64,000 bases of DNA from CAVYEM01 sp963767635 (GTDB lineage: Bacteria > Vulcanimicrobiota > Vulcanimicrobiia > Vulcanimicrobiales > Vulcanimicrobiaceae): contig CAVYEM010000001.1 of NCBI GenBank assembly GCA_963767635.1, positions 1,798,001 through 1,862,000 on the forward strand, read 5' to 3'. Shown here piece after piece: positions 1-11,058 of the stretch. The notes under the pieces are model-generated. The model did not search any database and was not told the origin of the DNA. It saw nothing but the letters and a program-made list of their open reading frames with translations. Position 1 is the first letter of the stretch; every line of letters starts with the position of its first letter. Position numbers and translations under genes: made by a program.

Positions 1-2342
1 GACCAGTAGAGCTGCTCCTGATAGGACTGGCACGGAACGTTGTATCCGGTAAAGCCGCAGTCCACCGGAATGCCATGGGTTCCGTAATAGTCGTTGGGAT
101 CGGTGCTTCTAAAGACGCCGCCGTTGTAGTTGTACACATGCGTAACGGCGTACATGCCCGGATTCAAATAGGGCGCAAGGCCCGCGAACTGGCTGCCGTA
201 GTTGAACGGCGGAGCGTAGTCGCTGGCTTGGCCTTCGGGGAATCTCGCAGTGCGGCCGTACGAAAAGCGGATGGCGTCGCGCGCTCCCAATTGGTAAGAT
301 GCCGCAAAGCGCGGCTCGGGGACGACCGGATTGGTTTGATCTTTGGTTAGCGGCAGAAAGACCGCTTTGGGACAGTTTCCCGGTCCCACCGGCTTACCGT
401 TGACGAATGCGCCCGTTTCGCCGTCCGGCAATACGCCGGGCGACGGCGTGGCATACGCGACCGGGATGTAGTACGACGTGCAGTCCGGCAGCTGACCGTA
501 CGGCGGCAGGTGATACCGATGGTTTTCGATGCGCAGGCCGGCGTCGATCTTTAGGTGCTGGTTCGGCGTCCACGAATCACCGAGGCTGTAATCGAAGGAC
601 GAGCCCGTAATGCGCGTGCCCGCGCCGCCGGGAATCAGTTTGAGCGTGCCGGTAGGACCCGTAATGTTCAGCGCCTTGTACAGATGCCCGCAGTAACTGT
701 TGCCGCTGGGATCCGATCCGAGCGGGCAGTTCGGATCGCTGGGCGAGATGAAGTCGTACAGCTCGCCGCTGCTGACTCCAAACGCCGGCACGATGTTGAA
801 GAGCTCGTCGTTGGGGAACAGACCCTCGTTGAGCGGACGCTCGCGCAAGGTGTGCACGTTCAGACGCAGCAAGTTCTTTTCGCTCAGCTGCTTGGTCATC
901 CCGGCGTTGAACTCCGCGTTGTAGCCGCCGATGACGCGGTAGAGCGCCGCGTTCGGACTGTCCGACGTCGTCGCGCCGTTGGTCGTGTCCGCGCCGGCGT
1001 AGATGTAGGTCGACGAATCCGGATTCCACGTGAACTGCAGCTTCGAACCGTTCGATATTCCGTGTTCAGAGTATTCGGGACTGCCGCCCAAGAGTTGGTA
1101 CGTTTGCGTTTGGCCTGGTGAAAACACGAGCAAGCTTTGAATCTGCTGCACGGTCAGTCCGTGCGGATTGCCGTTGAAGTCCACCACGCCGGCGTATCCG
1201 GCGCCGTTGGGATAGTTACCGGGGCCTGCGGCAAAGGGGTCGATTTGATTGGGGTCGCACGAAAAATAGCACAGATTGGTCGACAGTGCGTTGCCGTAGC
1301 CGCCGTCGGTTTCATGCAGTCCGGTGTTGATGAGCAGCTGTAATCCGAACCGATCGTTGCGGCCCCATTTGTACACCGTGTTGCTGAGCAGCTCGCGATC
1401 GGTCAAGTACATCGGAAAGTTGTAGACGCCGATGTCGTTCGCGTTGTCGGTCCAGTACTGTCCGCCGTAGCGCGGCGCGTTATTATGCGCGGTGTAGCTG
1501 AGGTATTCCGACCAGCGCCCGTTCGGCGTGGCGATGCCATAGCCGAAATCGAACGAGTGGAAAAAACCCGGACCACCTACGCCGGCCGCGACATCCGCCG
1601 TTCCGGGATACGTTCCGCGGCGCGCGGTCACGTTGACGGTTCCAACGCCCGAATTTCCGAAAGTCTCGTTCTCGCTGCCCGGACTGAGCTGCACCGACTG
1701 AAGGCCGAACGCGGGAAAGTTAAACCCGTTGATGTTCTTTTGCGTGTAGGGATCCGTGTAGTTCATGCCTTCGAACTCGTAGTCGACGTTGTTCGTGCGG
1801 CCACCGCGGATCGTCGGGTAATTGCCGGAACTGTATTGCACGCCGGGGAGCGCGGTGAGCAGGCTCTTCTCGCTGATGTTGAGGGGGCTGCCTTGAATTG
1901 TCAGGATTTGCTGCTGGGTGACGGTATAAGTGTCGGCGGTTTGGTGCGGCTGAAACGCTCCGCCGGCGGAACGCACGCGCACGTCGGCGATGGTCTTGAG
2001 CGATCGCTGCATCGCCACGTTCACCGTCGAGACTTGATCCGCCGCCACGTTCACGCCGGCTTCGGAGACCGGCTCGTAGTCGCGAAGCTGAAAGCTGATC
2101 GTGTACGTATCGGTGTTCAGGCCGGTCATGGAGAAAAACCCGTGCACGTCCGTCACTGCTCGATAGGTTCCGCTCGGCGAGACGGCGGCCACGGCGACGT
2201 TGCTGAGGGGTCTGCCCGACGGCCTTTCCGTCACGGTTCCTGAAATGGTTCCGACCGTGGTGGCTTGGACAGGAGCTACGAGCGTAGCGAGCATCGCTAG
2301 AACGAGCAGGAGGGCGCAACATACAAAACGGGCGTGGCGCAT
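1..2342 (-). CDS. TonB-dependent receptor with N-terminal CarboxypepD_reg-like domain, C-terminus cut by window edge
   Basis: The reading frame is open from an ATG at 2342 to the left edge (780 codons), so the C-terminal barrel strands lie outside. It begins with a signal peptide (MRHARFVCCALLLVLAML..., cleavage likely after APVQA), then a beta-sandwich of about 80 residues (GTISGTVTERPSG, DVHGFFSMTGL, DTYTISF) typical of carboxypeptidase-regulatory-like domains. A plug-like region follows (LLTALPGVQYSSGNY, then IRGGRTNNVDYEFEG) and then Gly/Asn/Tyr-rich beta-barrel sequence. AAGGAG lies about 7 bases before the ATG. Family role: energy-dependent uptake of oligosaccharides across the outer membrane. 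Unlike the two receptors at 26-37 kb, the visible part has no frameshift. About 85 bases upstream is a copy of the core of the fucose-locus palindrome, so co-regulation with fucose genes is possible (inference). Confidence 0.88.
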   Translation of the reverse strand, partial: MRHARFVCCALLLVLAMLATLVAPVQATTVGTISGTVTERPSGRPLSNVAVAAVSPSGTYRAVTDVHGFFSMTGLNTDTYTISFQLRDYEPVSEAGVNVAADQVSTVNVAMQRSLKTIADVRVRSAGGAFQPHQTADTYTVTQQQILTIQGSPLNISEKSLLTALPGVQYSSGNYPTIRGGRTNNVDYEFEGMNYTDPYTQKNINGFNFPAFGLQSVQLSPGSENETFGNSGVGTVNVTARRGTYPGTADVAAGVGGPGFFHSFDFGYGIATPNGRWSEYLSYTAHNNAPRYGGQYWTDNANDIGVYNFPMYLTDRELLSNTVYKWGRNDRFGLQLLINTGLHETDGGYGNALSTNLCYFSCDPNQIDPFAAGPGNYPNGAGYAGVVDFNGNPHGLTVQQIQSLLVFSPGQTQTYQLLGGSPEYSEHGISNGSKLQFTWNPDSSTYIYAGADTTNGATTSDSPNAALYRVIGGYNAEFNAGMTKQLSEKNLLRLNVHTLRERPLNEGLFPNDELFNIVPAFGVSSGELYDFISPSDPNCPLGSDPSGNSYCGHLYKALNITGPTGTLKLIPGGAGTRITGSSFDYSLGDSWTPNQHLKIDAGLRIENHRYHLPPYGQLPDCTSYYIPVAYATPSPGVLPDGETGAFVNGKPVGPGNCPKAVFLPLTKDQTNPVVPEPRFAASYQLGARDAIRFSYGRTARFPEGQASDYAPPFNYGSQFAGLAPYLNPGMYAVTHVYNYNGGVFRSTDPNDYYGTHGIPVDCGFTGYNVPCQSYQEQLYW

Positions 2343-2740
2343 CAATCGGCTCCTTATCGAGGAGTACCGGCTTGGCGGGGGCCGGACGCTACCCCGATAC
2401 GTCGGAGGACTAAAGTGACCCTGCCAAACATCGGATGACCCCTTTGTGCATGCCGACGAGCGGCCGTAGCGGTGCCCTCGACCGGTTTGGCGGCTTTTCT
2501 AGAATTGTGGAGTCGCCGAATTGCAGCAAGGAGTCCACGAGTTGCGTATGTCGCGTCCCGTAAAATCCTGGCGACTGGACGGGCGATCAACGCAGACTGG
2601 GTTTCTCGGAGAAGAACCAAGGTCATGGGTCTTGATGAGGACATGCGAAAAACACTCGTCGTTGCAATACGCGGAAGAATGACGTCACACGACGGGGAAG
2701 CGCGCGTCGACAGGGTCAGCGTGACAGCGCATACACACCC
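2343..2740. other. Intergenic region upstream of the TonB receptor
   Basis: This stretch holds the presumed promoter of the receptor gene and the operator-like core at 2428-2437. Short open frames exist on both strands but none has a recognisable domain or a ribosome binding site, and the longest minus-strand one runs through the adjacent repeat array. I see no gene here. Confidence 0.5.
2428..2437. promoter_or_regulatory. Operator-like core ACATCGGATG
   Basis: The 10 bases ACATCGGATG are identical to the core of the palindrome TACATC-G-GATGTA at 49172-49184 and to the box at 48429-48438 in the fucose locus. The site lies about 85 bases upstream of the TonB receptor start. Only the core is kept here: the outer A/T of the palindrome is not matched on the right side. 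Function as a GntR operator is inferred from position and sequence identity only. Confidence 0.4.
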
Positions 2741-3356
2741 TTCGACAGGCTCAGGGTGACAAAGCAAAGCGTTTCGCCACGAGGGCCTGCGCGAAGCGCA
2801 GTCCTGAGCGAGCGTTGCGAGTCGAAGGGTCAGGGTGACAAATTGGGTCAGGGTGACAGCGCATGCACACCCTTCGACAGGCTCAGGGTGACAAATTGGC
2901 TCAGGGTGACAAAGCAAAGCGTTTTTCGAGGGCCTGCGCGAAGCGCAGTCCTGAGCGAGCGTTGCGACTCGAAGGGTCAGCGTGACAGGCGCTTCGACAG
3001 GCTCAGGGTGACAAAGCCCTTCGACAGGCTCAGGGTGACAAAATTGAAGGCTTAGGGTTACAGCGCTTGCACACCCTTCGACAGGCTCAGCGTGACAAAA
3101 TTGAAGGCTCAGGGTAACAGCGCATGCACACCCTTCGACAGGCTCAGGGTGACAAATTGGGTCAGGGTGACAGCGCATGCACACCCTTCGACAGGCTCAG
3201 GGTGACAAATAGGCTCAGGGTGACAGCGCATGCACACCCTTCGACAGGCTCAGGGTGACAAATTGGCTCAGGGTGACAAAGCAAAGCGTTTCGCCACGAG
3301 GGCCTGCGCGAAGCGCAGTCCTGAGCGAGCGTAGCGAGTCGAAGGGTCAGGGTGAC
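2736..3356. repeat. Dispersed hairpin-repeat array, CACCCT-type plus longer compound units
   Basis: About a dozen copies of a roughly 23-base unit (CACCCT, loop TCGACAGGCTC, AGGGTG, then ACA). They are interspersed with partial units and with a longer compound unit containing CTGCGC-gaa-GCGCAG and GAGCGAGCGT(T/A)GCGAGTC. The arms CACCCT and AGGGTG are fully complementary. Open frames across the array (peptides such as FDRLRVT or HPEPVEG) are artefacts of the repeat. The right end supplies the stop codon of the MFS gene. Confidence 0.9.
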
Positions 3357-5146
3357 AAGGATGCGGCGAGCTCGTTCTTTTTAGCGCCGCCTTCGAAGTG
3401 TGCCTCAATTTGTTCCAGAGTCTTGCCTTTGGTTTCGGGCAGAAAGAATGCGGCGGTCACGAAGTAGATGACCGTGCACGCCGCAAACGCAAAGAACATC
3501 GTGGAGTAGCCGTACTTACCGACCGTCGGCAGAAATATGGCCGCGATAATCGTCGAGGTTCCGGTGTTCAAAAACAACGCGATGCTCATGCCGTTGGAGC
3601 GAATGCGCGTGGGCATCAATTCCGAAAGGGCCAGCCAGACGCATACGCCCGGTCCCACCGCGTAAAATGCCATAAAGAGAAAGAGCGTGATTGCGACGAG
3701 CCAGCCGTTGAGCCGGCTGGGCACCGGCGCAATCAGCGCCGCGTCGATTTTCAGCGGTGCGTTGCGCGAGCGGTCGAGATTCCCGAACGGATTGGAAAAG
3801 AACGCGGCGATCTTGTTGGCCGGCAGCGAACGCGTGATCCGAACCGGCAGCGACGTCTCGTTGGAGCGTACGAGATTCGTCACGGAACGGTAATCTCCGT
3901 ACGAGTAGATGATTTCGAGCGACTGGGGGCGACCGCCCGCCGTTTTTCCGACGCCAGCGAGCAGTTTATCGGCGGTTGCGCGATTAAACGAGAGCGAGAG
4001 GCTTTGGTTCGGAGCGGCCATGCTCTGCACGGCCTGCCTCACGTCGCTTTGGCTTGCCTGCGTGCGAGAAAACAGTATGCCGGTTCCTACGAGTGAGAGG
4101 ATGATGCCCGCGCTGCCGAGCGAGAGCAAAAATTTGCGCCCTTTCCGGTCGACGAGAATGACGCCGATCATCGTGATCCCGAAGTTCACGATGCTGAAGA
4201 ACAGACTTCCGATGTGCGCCTGATAGTCGGAGAGGCCGCCCTGCAGCAATATCGTCGTGTTGTATCCGATGATGGAATTGATGCCGGTCAGCTGATTGCA
4301 CGTCAAAATGACGCACGCGAGAATGAACGGAACGACGTATTTGCGGCGCAGGAGCGATTCTTTGATCTTCGCACCAACCGATGTTTTGGCGCGCTCGGCG
4401 GCGGCGGTGTCCTCCATCGCGCGCAGTTCGGCCTCGGCCTGCTCCCGATCGCGGGACCGCAAAAGCGCCGTCAGCGCCGCCTCTTTTTTACCGCGCCGGA
4501 AAAGCCAGCGCGGCGACTCGGACACCATCACACTGCCGATCACGAACAAAATGCCGGGGGGCAGCGAAACCCAAAACGTATCTCGCCAGGCGCGATCCTT
4601 GAACGCGAAGATCTCGGCGGCATTACCGGCCTTCAGCACCTCGCCAAGGCGATAGCTGAAATACAGCGTGATAAGCCCCGCGACGACGAATCCAAACGTG
4701 AGGAGCCACTGAAACAGGCCCGTGCCCTTGCCGCGGTTGGACGCGCCCAAACACTCCGCTAAATAGAGCGGAATGACCACGCCGATCAAACCGGCGCTCG
4801 TGCCCTGCAGCAGGCGGCCGAAGACGAGCGGACCAAAACCGTGCGCGAGCGCGATGAGCGGTATGCTTGCGACGAACATGAGCGCGCTTAAGACCATCAA
4901 ATTCTTGCGCCCCATCCAGTCGGCCAGCGCACCCGCGACAAGACTCGAAATCACGCTGCCGAGCAAGACCGCCGCAACGATGAACGAGAGCTGGCTCGGA
5001 TCTAAACCGGACGTCGCTTCGAGATACGGAAGCGCGCCGGCGATGATGCCGACGTCGATGCCGTACAGCAAACCACCCAGCCCGGCGACGAGAAGCAGCA
5101 GGCGGTTGTAATTGAGGTTGGAGGCGCTGAGGCCGGCGTTCATCAT
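3347..5146 (-). CDS. MFS sugar porter with a large extracytoplasmic insert
   Basis: Product of 599 residues, proton-linked sugar uptake by family (sugar porter branch of the major facilitator superfamily). Visible signatures are DWMGRKNLM after TM2, SESPRWL with a charged central loop, a second DRKGRK, and the C-terminal PETKGKTLEQIE. About 12 hydrophobic segments. Unusual is a hydrophilic insert of roughly 125 residues (about 375-500) between the segments corresponding to TM9 and TM10, predicted extracytoplasmic. The start is one of two adjacent ATGs (5146 or 5143), 14 bases after the beta-galactosidase stop, so it is the last gene of the minus-strand sugar operon. The last residues (LSP) and the stop are encoded by the neighbouring repeat. 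The substrate is unknown; galactose or a galactoside fits the neighbours. Confidence 0.87.
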   Translation of the reverse strand: MMNAGLSASNLNYNRLLLLVAGLGGLLYGIDVGIIAGALPYLEATSGLDPSQLSFIVAAVLLGSVISSLVAGALADWMGRKNLMVLSALMFVASIPLIALAHGFGPLVFGRLLQGTSAGLIGVVIPLYLAECLGASNRGKGTGLFQWLLTFGFVVAGLITLYFSYRLGEVLKAGNAAEIFAFKDRAWRDTFWVSLPPGILFVIGSVMVSESPRWLFRRGKKEAALTALLRSRDREQAEAELRAMEDTAAAERAKTSVGAKIKESLLRRKYVVPFILACVILTCNQLTGINSIIGYNTTILLQGGLSDYQAHIGSLFFSIVNFGITMIGVILVDRKGRKFLLSLGSAGIILSLVGTGILFSRTQASQSDVRQAVQSMAAPNQSLSLSFNRATADKLLAGVGKTAGGRPQSLEIIYSYGDYRSVTNLVRSNETSLPVRITRSLPANKIAAFFSNPFGNLDRSRNAPLKIDAALIAPVPSRLNGWLVAITLFLFMAFYAVGPGVCVWLALSELMPTRIRSNGMSIALFLNTGTSTIIAAIFLPTVGKYGYSTMFFAFAACTVIYFVTAAFFLPETKGKTLEQIEAHFEGGAKKNELAASLSP

Positions 5147-5160
5147 GATTGCACGCTTTT

Positions 5161-7017
5161 CTACGCGGTGATCGCGCCGTACAGCGGACCGGTTACACCC
5201 GCAAGGCGCCGGTACGAACGCTCGAACAGATCGAACGCGATGACTTCGTTCGCGCCGCGGCGCAGGAACGGCGCCGGTACGTACAGCGTGTATTGGGGAC
5301 CGATGCTCCAGAAGCGCCCGAGTGCGTGCCCGTTCACCCAAAGCACCCCTTTGCCCAGCATGCGAACGTCGATAAACGTATCGCCGAGCGTCTCCAGATG
5401 AAATGTCCCGCGATGAAACGCCAGGCCCGCAGTATCGGAGCGGCTAAAGCGCAGCGCCGAGAGATCGTGCATCGGCAGCGTGTAAGCGTCCCAGCCGGTC
5501 AGCTCCTGCCCGTCGAGCAGCACCGGTGCGATGATTCCCTTGCGATCCGACGTGAAGCGGGTTCCGTAGTTCAGGCGTCCGCTGTTCTCGACGAGCACGT
5601 CGAGGGTTGCCCCGGCCACCGGCACGGTCAGCGCTATCGAGCGTTCCTTGTTTCGTCTGTCCAGAGTGCCCGCAACCTTCCCGTTCAAGAAAACCACGGC
5701 GTAATCGCGCACGTCCCCGAACGTAATTTGACGATCGCCGCCCGCGTGCAGGTTCGCGCGGTAGTCGATGTAGCCGAAACTTTGGCCGTACGCTTCCATG
5801 TGCCGGGGCTGCGCGCTGGATTGCGGCGCTCCTAGCAAATCCCGCCAATCCGCGCTTTCGGGAAGCTCGAACGGCGCAATTGCAACGCGCGGCGGCAGCG
5901 TTGGAATACTCGGAAGCGCACCCGCGGTGTATTTCGAGATGATCGTGCGAAACGCGTGATACTTCGCGGTCGCTTCGCCGCCTTCGGACACGGGCGCATC
6001 GTAGTCGTAGCTGGTCGTCGTGGGCTGATACGGCTGATCTTCACTGTAGTTAGCGCCGTTCATGAAACCGAAATTCGTTCCGCCGTGAAAGACGTACATG
6101 CTGGACGAAACTCCGTGCGCGAGCATCCACTCCAGATCTGCCGCGGGCCGCTCGTACGACACTTCATGGTGTTCTTCACCCCAATGATCGAACCAGCCCG
6201 GATAGTACTCGCCGGCCATGACCGGATTCCTTGGACGGAACGCTGCCAGCGCCGGACAATCGGTGCGTGGATTGCCGACGCTGCCCGCGACGGGCACGCC
6301 GGAAAGCGATCCGGCGCGCAGCTCGGATATGCCGTCGTCGGTATATCGGATGACGCGATCGAAACCGGCAGCGCTAATTGCCGCGTACACCTCCCGCATG
6401 TATTCGTGGTCGTCGCCAAACGAACCGTATTCGTTTTCGATTTGGACCGCAACGATGGGGCCGCCTTGCGGAAATTGCGATCGCCGCAATTCTGCGCCCA
6501 AACGGTTGAGCCATCGCCGCGCGGGTTCCATGAATCGCGCATCGCGGGTGCGGCATTGTGTGGCAGGATCGGCGAGCAGCCACGCCGGGAATCCGCCGAA
6601 CTCCCATTCACCGCAGATATACGGGCCGGGGCGAAGGATGACGTGCAGACCTTCTTCTTGGGCGGTGCGCACGTAGGCCGCAATGTCGCGCCAGCGGCTG
6701 AAATCGTAGCGTCCCGGCTCGGGCTCGTGCACGTTCCAAAACGTGTACGTGGTGATCGCGTTCAGACCCATGGCACGGGCCATGCGAAGGCGGTGACGCC
6801 AGTACTCGCGCGGCACGCGCACGTAGTGCATCTCGCCGGAGATGAACTGTACCGGCTCTCCATCGAGCATGAACTTTCCGTCGCGGATTGCTGCAGAACG
6901 CGGTGCCACCGCACGCGTGACCGCGGGTCCGAGCACGAACCACGCGCTTTGCGCGGCCATCAAGTTCAAAAACTGCGCTCGCCGGATCTTTCCCAGCGCG
7001 ATCTCGGTCACGCTCAC
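5161..7017 (-). CDS. Beta-galactosidase, GH35, with Tat-like leader
   Basis: Product of 618 residues. It hydrolyses terminal beta-galactosyl residues by a retaining mechanism. The TIM-barrel part shows GEMHYVRVPREYW, TFWNVHEPEPG, RPGPYICGEWEFGG, the acid/base in QIENEYG (Glu196) and the nucleophile in VMAGEYYPGWF (Glu270). The C-terminal third contains jelly-roll segments ending near LWVNGHALGRFW and LYVPAPFLRRGANE. The leader contains KIRRAQFLNL before a hydrophobic stretch, which resembles a Tat signal, so it probably acts in the periplasm. I chose the GTG at 7017 because it overlaps the stop of the preceding small gene by four bases (GTGA). Second-last gene of the GH36-SSS-GH35-MFS operon. 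Confidence 0.93.
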   Translation of the reverse strand: MSVTEIALGKIRRAQFLNLMAAQSAWFVLGPAVTRAVAPRSAAIRDGKFMLDGEPVQFISGEMHYVRVPREYWRHRLRMARAMGLNAITTYTFWNVHEPEPGRYDFSRWRDIAAYVRTAQEEGLHVILRPGPYICGEWEFGGFPAWLLADPATQCRTRDARFMEPARRWLNRLGAELRRSQFPQGGPIVAVQIENEYGSFGDDHEYMREVYAAISAAGFDRVIRYTDDGISELRAGSLSGVPVAGSVGNPRTDCPALAAFRPRNPVMAGEYYPGWFDHWGEEHHEVSYERPAADLEWMLAHGVSSSMYVFHGGTNFGFMNGANYSEDQPYQPTTTSYDYDAPVSEGGEATAKYHAFRTIISKYTAGALPSIPTLPPRVAIAPFELPESADWRDLLGAPQSSAQPRHMEAYGQSFGYIDYRANLHAGGDRQITFGDVRDYAVVFLNGKVAGTLDRRNKERSIALTVPVAGATLDVLVENSGRLNYGTRFTSDRKGIIAPVLLDGQELTGWDAYTLPMHDLSALRFSRSDTAGLAFHRGTFHLETLGDTFIDVRMLGKGVLWVNGHALGRFWSIGPQYTLYVPAPFLRRGANEVIAFDLFERSYRRLAGVTGPLYGAITA

Positions 7018-7214
7018 GCGCCGCCCCGGTGGCGCACGCCGAAAAACAACATCGCCGCGCCAAAGACAAGCATGATGATTCCCCAAATCAAATTCACGTC
7101 GATGCCCAGCGAGCGTTCGTAAATCGCGGCGCCGCTCAACGCCCCAAACAGCGCCAGCACGGCTCCCAAGATGATGAAGAGCAATCCTACCGGAACGCGC
7201 ATGTCCATTCCCAT
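7014..7214 (-). CDS. Small two-helix membrane protein
   Basis: Product of 66 residues with two hydrophobic helices (VGLLFIILGAVLALFGAL and LIWGIIMLVFGAAMLFFGV) and a basic C-terminus. It lies between the SSS symporter gene (15 bases away) and the GH35 gene, whose GTG overlaps its stop. The coupling suggests a partner of the transporter or a small inner-membrane accessory protein, but I do not recognise a named family and assign no function. Confidence 0.72.
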   Translation of the reverse strand: MGMDMRVPVGLLFIILGAVLALFGALSGAAIYERSLGIDVNLIWGIIMLVFGAAMLFFGVRHRGGA

Positions 7215-7229
7215 CGACTCAGCGGTCCA

Positions 7230-8972
<1,743 letters not shown>

Positions 8973-8979
8973 GCGTGAA

Positions 8980-10962
8980 TCAGTGTGGGAGCGCTTCGAG
9001 CGTGAGCACCTCGAACGGGCGCAAACGAAAGACGTGGTAGACGCCGGCCTTCAGGCTGAGTGGAGGCTCGTGTTTCCAGGAACCACGCGCAACGTACTGC
9101 TGCGGCGCGCCTTGCGGGAGCTCGAACGCCTCTGCGACGTCGAGGGCGATCTCCTGCGCACGATCGCTGGGATTGCGCAGACTCACGATGCCTCCTTGCG
9201 GCGACCATGCCGCGTGACCGTAAATCTGCAGGCGGTACGGATCTCCGCCGATCCAATGGGTGTCGCGCAGAACGGCGGAGTTGGCGGCCGACCATTTTGC
9301 AGATTGCGCTAAATCGTCCCAGTTTTGCCGGGAGAGCAGCGTGGGCGTGATGTACATTTCCTGCAACTGCGTGCCGGTTCCAAAATAGGAACGGATTTCG
9401 TCGCGGAAATCGCCGCCCGGATCGTCGCTCAGATGCTTGGCGTGCTGCGCATAGATCAATCCGTGCAGCATCAGCGAATTGAGCGGATACAACGGCCCTT
9501 GCGTCACCACGCCCGCATACGTGTCCGCGTCCCGATACGTCATCCATTTCTGCCGATGCGTGCCCGGTCCGAAAAAGTCGTGGTCTTCGCCGCCGCGCCA
9601 AATTGAATCGCAGTAACGCAGCCAGAACGGCGATGGGTACGTGCCGGTCGTAAGGTTGATGTAGATCGAGGGTTCGATGCTGCGCGCTTTTTCGATGAGA
9701 TGAATCGCTGCGTCGAAGTCGCTGCCGAACCGGCTGCCGGGATAGACGTTGCCGGCGTTGCCCGTGCCGTCAAGTTTGAACTGGTTCACGCCGCCGCGTT
9801 GAATGAATTTTGTAACGACGCTTTGGAAATACTCGTAATATTTCGGCGCCGAAAGGGCTAGACCGTCCTCGTTGACACCGTAGCCTTGCGCTTTTGCGCT
9901 GGCCAGACGCTCGTCCCGGGGGTCGCCGTAACCGCCCCAAGGCGAGAGCCACGCGCCGGGTGCCGCGCGATACTGCGCCGCCGCTTCTTTGAGCGGCACG
10001 AATCCGTCGGGAAACCCGGCGTTAAATTGCCAAAGGCGGCGCGGGTCGTCCCAACCGTCATCGAACAGGAACGACTCCAGCCGCACGCGCCGCGACTGCG
10101 TGAGCTCGGTTCCGAACGCGTGAATACGCTCCAAAGCTTGCGCAGCGGTATAGCGCGTGAAGTACCCAAGATCGTACCACGAGTTGTAGTGCAAGAACGT
10201 GCGGTACGGATGCGCGCGCTCCCGTTCGACGTACGTAAGGAAATCGCGGCGCAGCTGCCCTGGCCTTGTTACGCCGATGACGCTCGAAACGGTGAGCGGC
10301 ACTCCGGGACGCAGCGGCACACGAAGCGGAAGGGATGCGCTGGCGCGATCGTAGATCGCATCGGATTGCGCGAAAGGGTGCTCCACCGCCGTATAGAGAC
10401 TTCCCGAAACGATCGGCGAGCCGTCCACGCTGCCGACGACAAAGCCGTCCGGCAGCTCGGCAAAATCTATGAGCGTAATGCTCTTGATTTGCATTTCCGA
10501 GCCGACGGTCAAGAACTCAAACTCGTGGCGCAAATACGCCGAGCCGTCGCGCAGAATAGCGCGCCACTTCACACGCAGGTTACCACTGGGATGCGCCAGT
10601 TCAATGCTGATTTGGCGCCCTGGTATGCGTTCGGCGTAGCGCGCGGCACGCGGATCTGCACTGAGAGTTTCGTGCGCCGGTCCGGACACGACGCGAAAGT
10701 CGCGCCCGTGCCACTCTGTTCCATCCTGTAGCGTGACGCGGAACATTTCGCGCGGTAACGGAATTGCACGCCGCAGGACGCCGTCGCGCATGCGCACGAG
10801 TGCAAGCCTACCGTTCTGGATCGCCCAGGTCGCATCGATGGCCGAATTTCCGAGCGAGAAATCGGCGCCGGCGCCGCCGGCTTGCGCCTGGCCAGCGGAG
10901 CCGACTAGCGCGTACGATGCCGCCCCGGCCGCAACGCCGGAGATGAAGTGGGAGCGCTTCAT
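8980..10962 (-). CDS. GH36/alpha-galactosidase-like secreted hydrolase
   Basis: Product of 660 residues with an N-terminal export signal (KRSHFISGVAAGAASYALV, cleavage near AQA). Residues about 30-240 form a beta-sandwich. The TIM barrel follows with SFLFDDGWDD, APGAWLSPWGGYGDP and QFKLDGTGNAGN, where Asp398 is in the KxDG motif that holds the nucleophile in clan GH-D (GH27/GH36). SIWRGGEDHDFFG is a candidate for the acid/base segment. A short C-terminal beta domain ends the protein. Related proteins are often annotated only as alpha-galactosidase or enterotoxin, so the exact linkage is uncertain. It is the first gene of the minus-strand operon, divergent from GH31 with 96 bases between them. 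Confidence 0.8.
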   Translation of the reverse strand: MKRSHFISGVAAGAASYALVGSAGQAQAGGAGADFSLGNSAIDATWAIQNGRLALVRMRDGVLRRAIPLPREMFRVTLQDGTEWHGRDFRVVSGPAHETLSADPRAARYAERIPGRQISIELAHPSGNLRVKWRAILRDGSAYLRHEFEFLTVGSEMQIKSITLIDFAELPDGFVVGSVDGSPIVSGSLYTAVEHPFAQSDAIYDRASASLPLRVPLRPGVPLTVSSVIGVTRPGQLRRDFLTYVERERAHPYRTFLHYNSWYDLGYFTRYTAAQALERIHAFGTELTQSRRVRLESFLFDDGWDDPRRLWQFNAGFPDGFVPLKEAAAQYRAAPGAWLSPWGGYGDPRDERLASAKAQGYGVNEDGLALSAPKYYEYFQSVVTKFIQRGGVNQFKLDGTGNAGNVYPGSRFGSDFDAAIHLIEKARSIEPSIYINLTTGTYPSPFWLRYCDSIWRGGEDHDFFGPGTHRQKWMTYRDADTYAGVVTQGPLYPLNSLMLHGLIYAQHAKHLSDDPGGDFRDEIRSYFGTGTQLQEMYITPTLLSRQNWDDLAQSAKWSAANSAVLRDTHWIGGDPYRLQIYGHAAWSPQGGIVSLRNPSDRAQEIALDVAEAFELPQGAPQQYVARGSWKHEPPLSLKAGVYHVFRLRPFEVLTLEALPH

Positions 10963-11058
10963 CCGTGTCGTGGTTCGCGCGGGAAGTCACCGCTCCTCGC
11001 CGCCCTTGTACTGCAGCAGCGTTTTTGCGGCGCGGCAAGTTCGTGGTAGACTGCATCG

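Noticed and set aside
577..2322. Several frames on both strands over the first TonB receptor
   Set aside because: The receptor frame is open without interruption to the window edge and has domain and signal-peptide features; the others are shadows.
2354..3184. Long open frame across the repeat array (peptides with HPEPVEG and VTLSLSK)
   Set aside because: Its sequence is a translation of the hairpin repeat in one frame; the same peptides appear in every array of the window on both strands.
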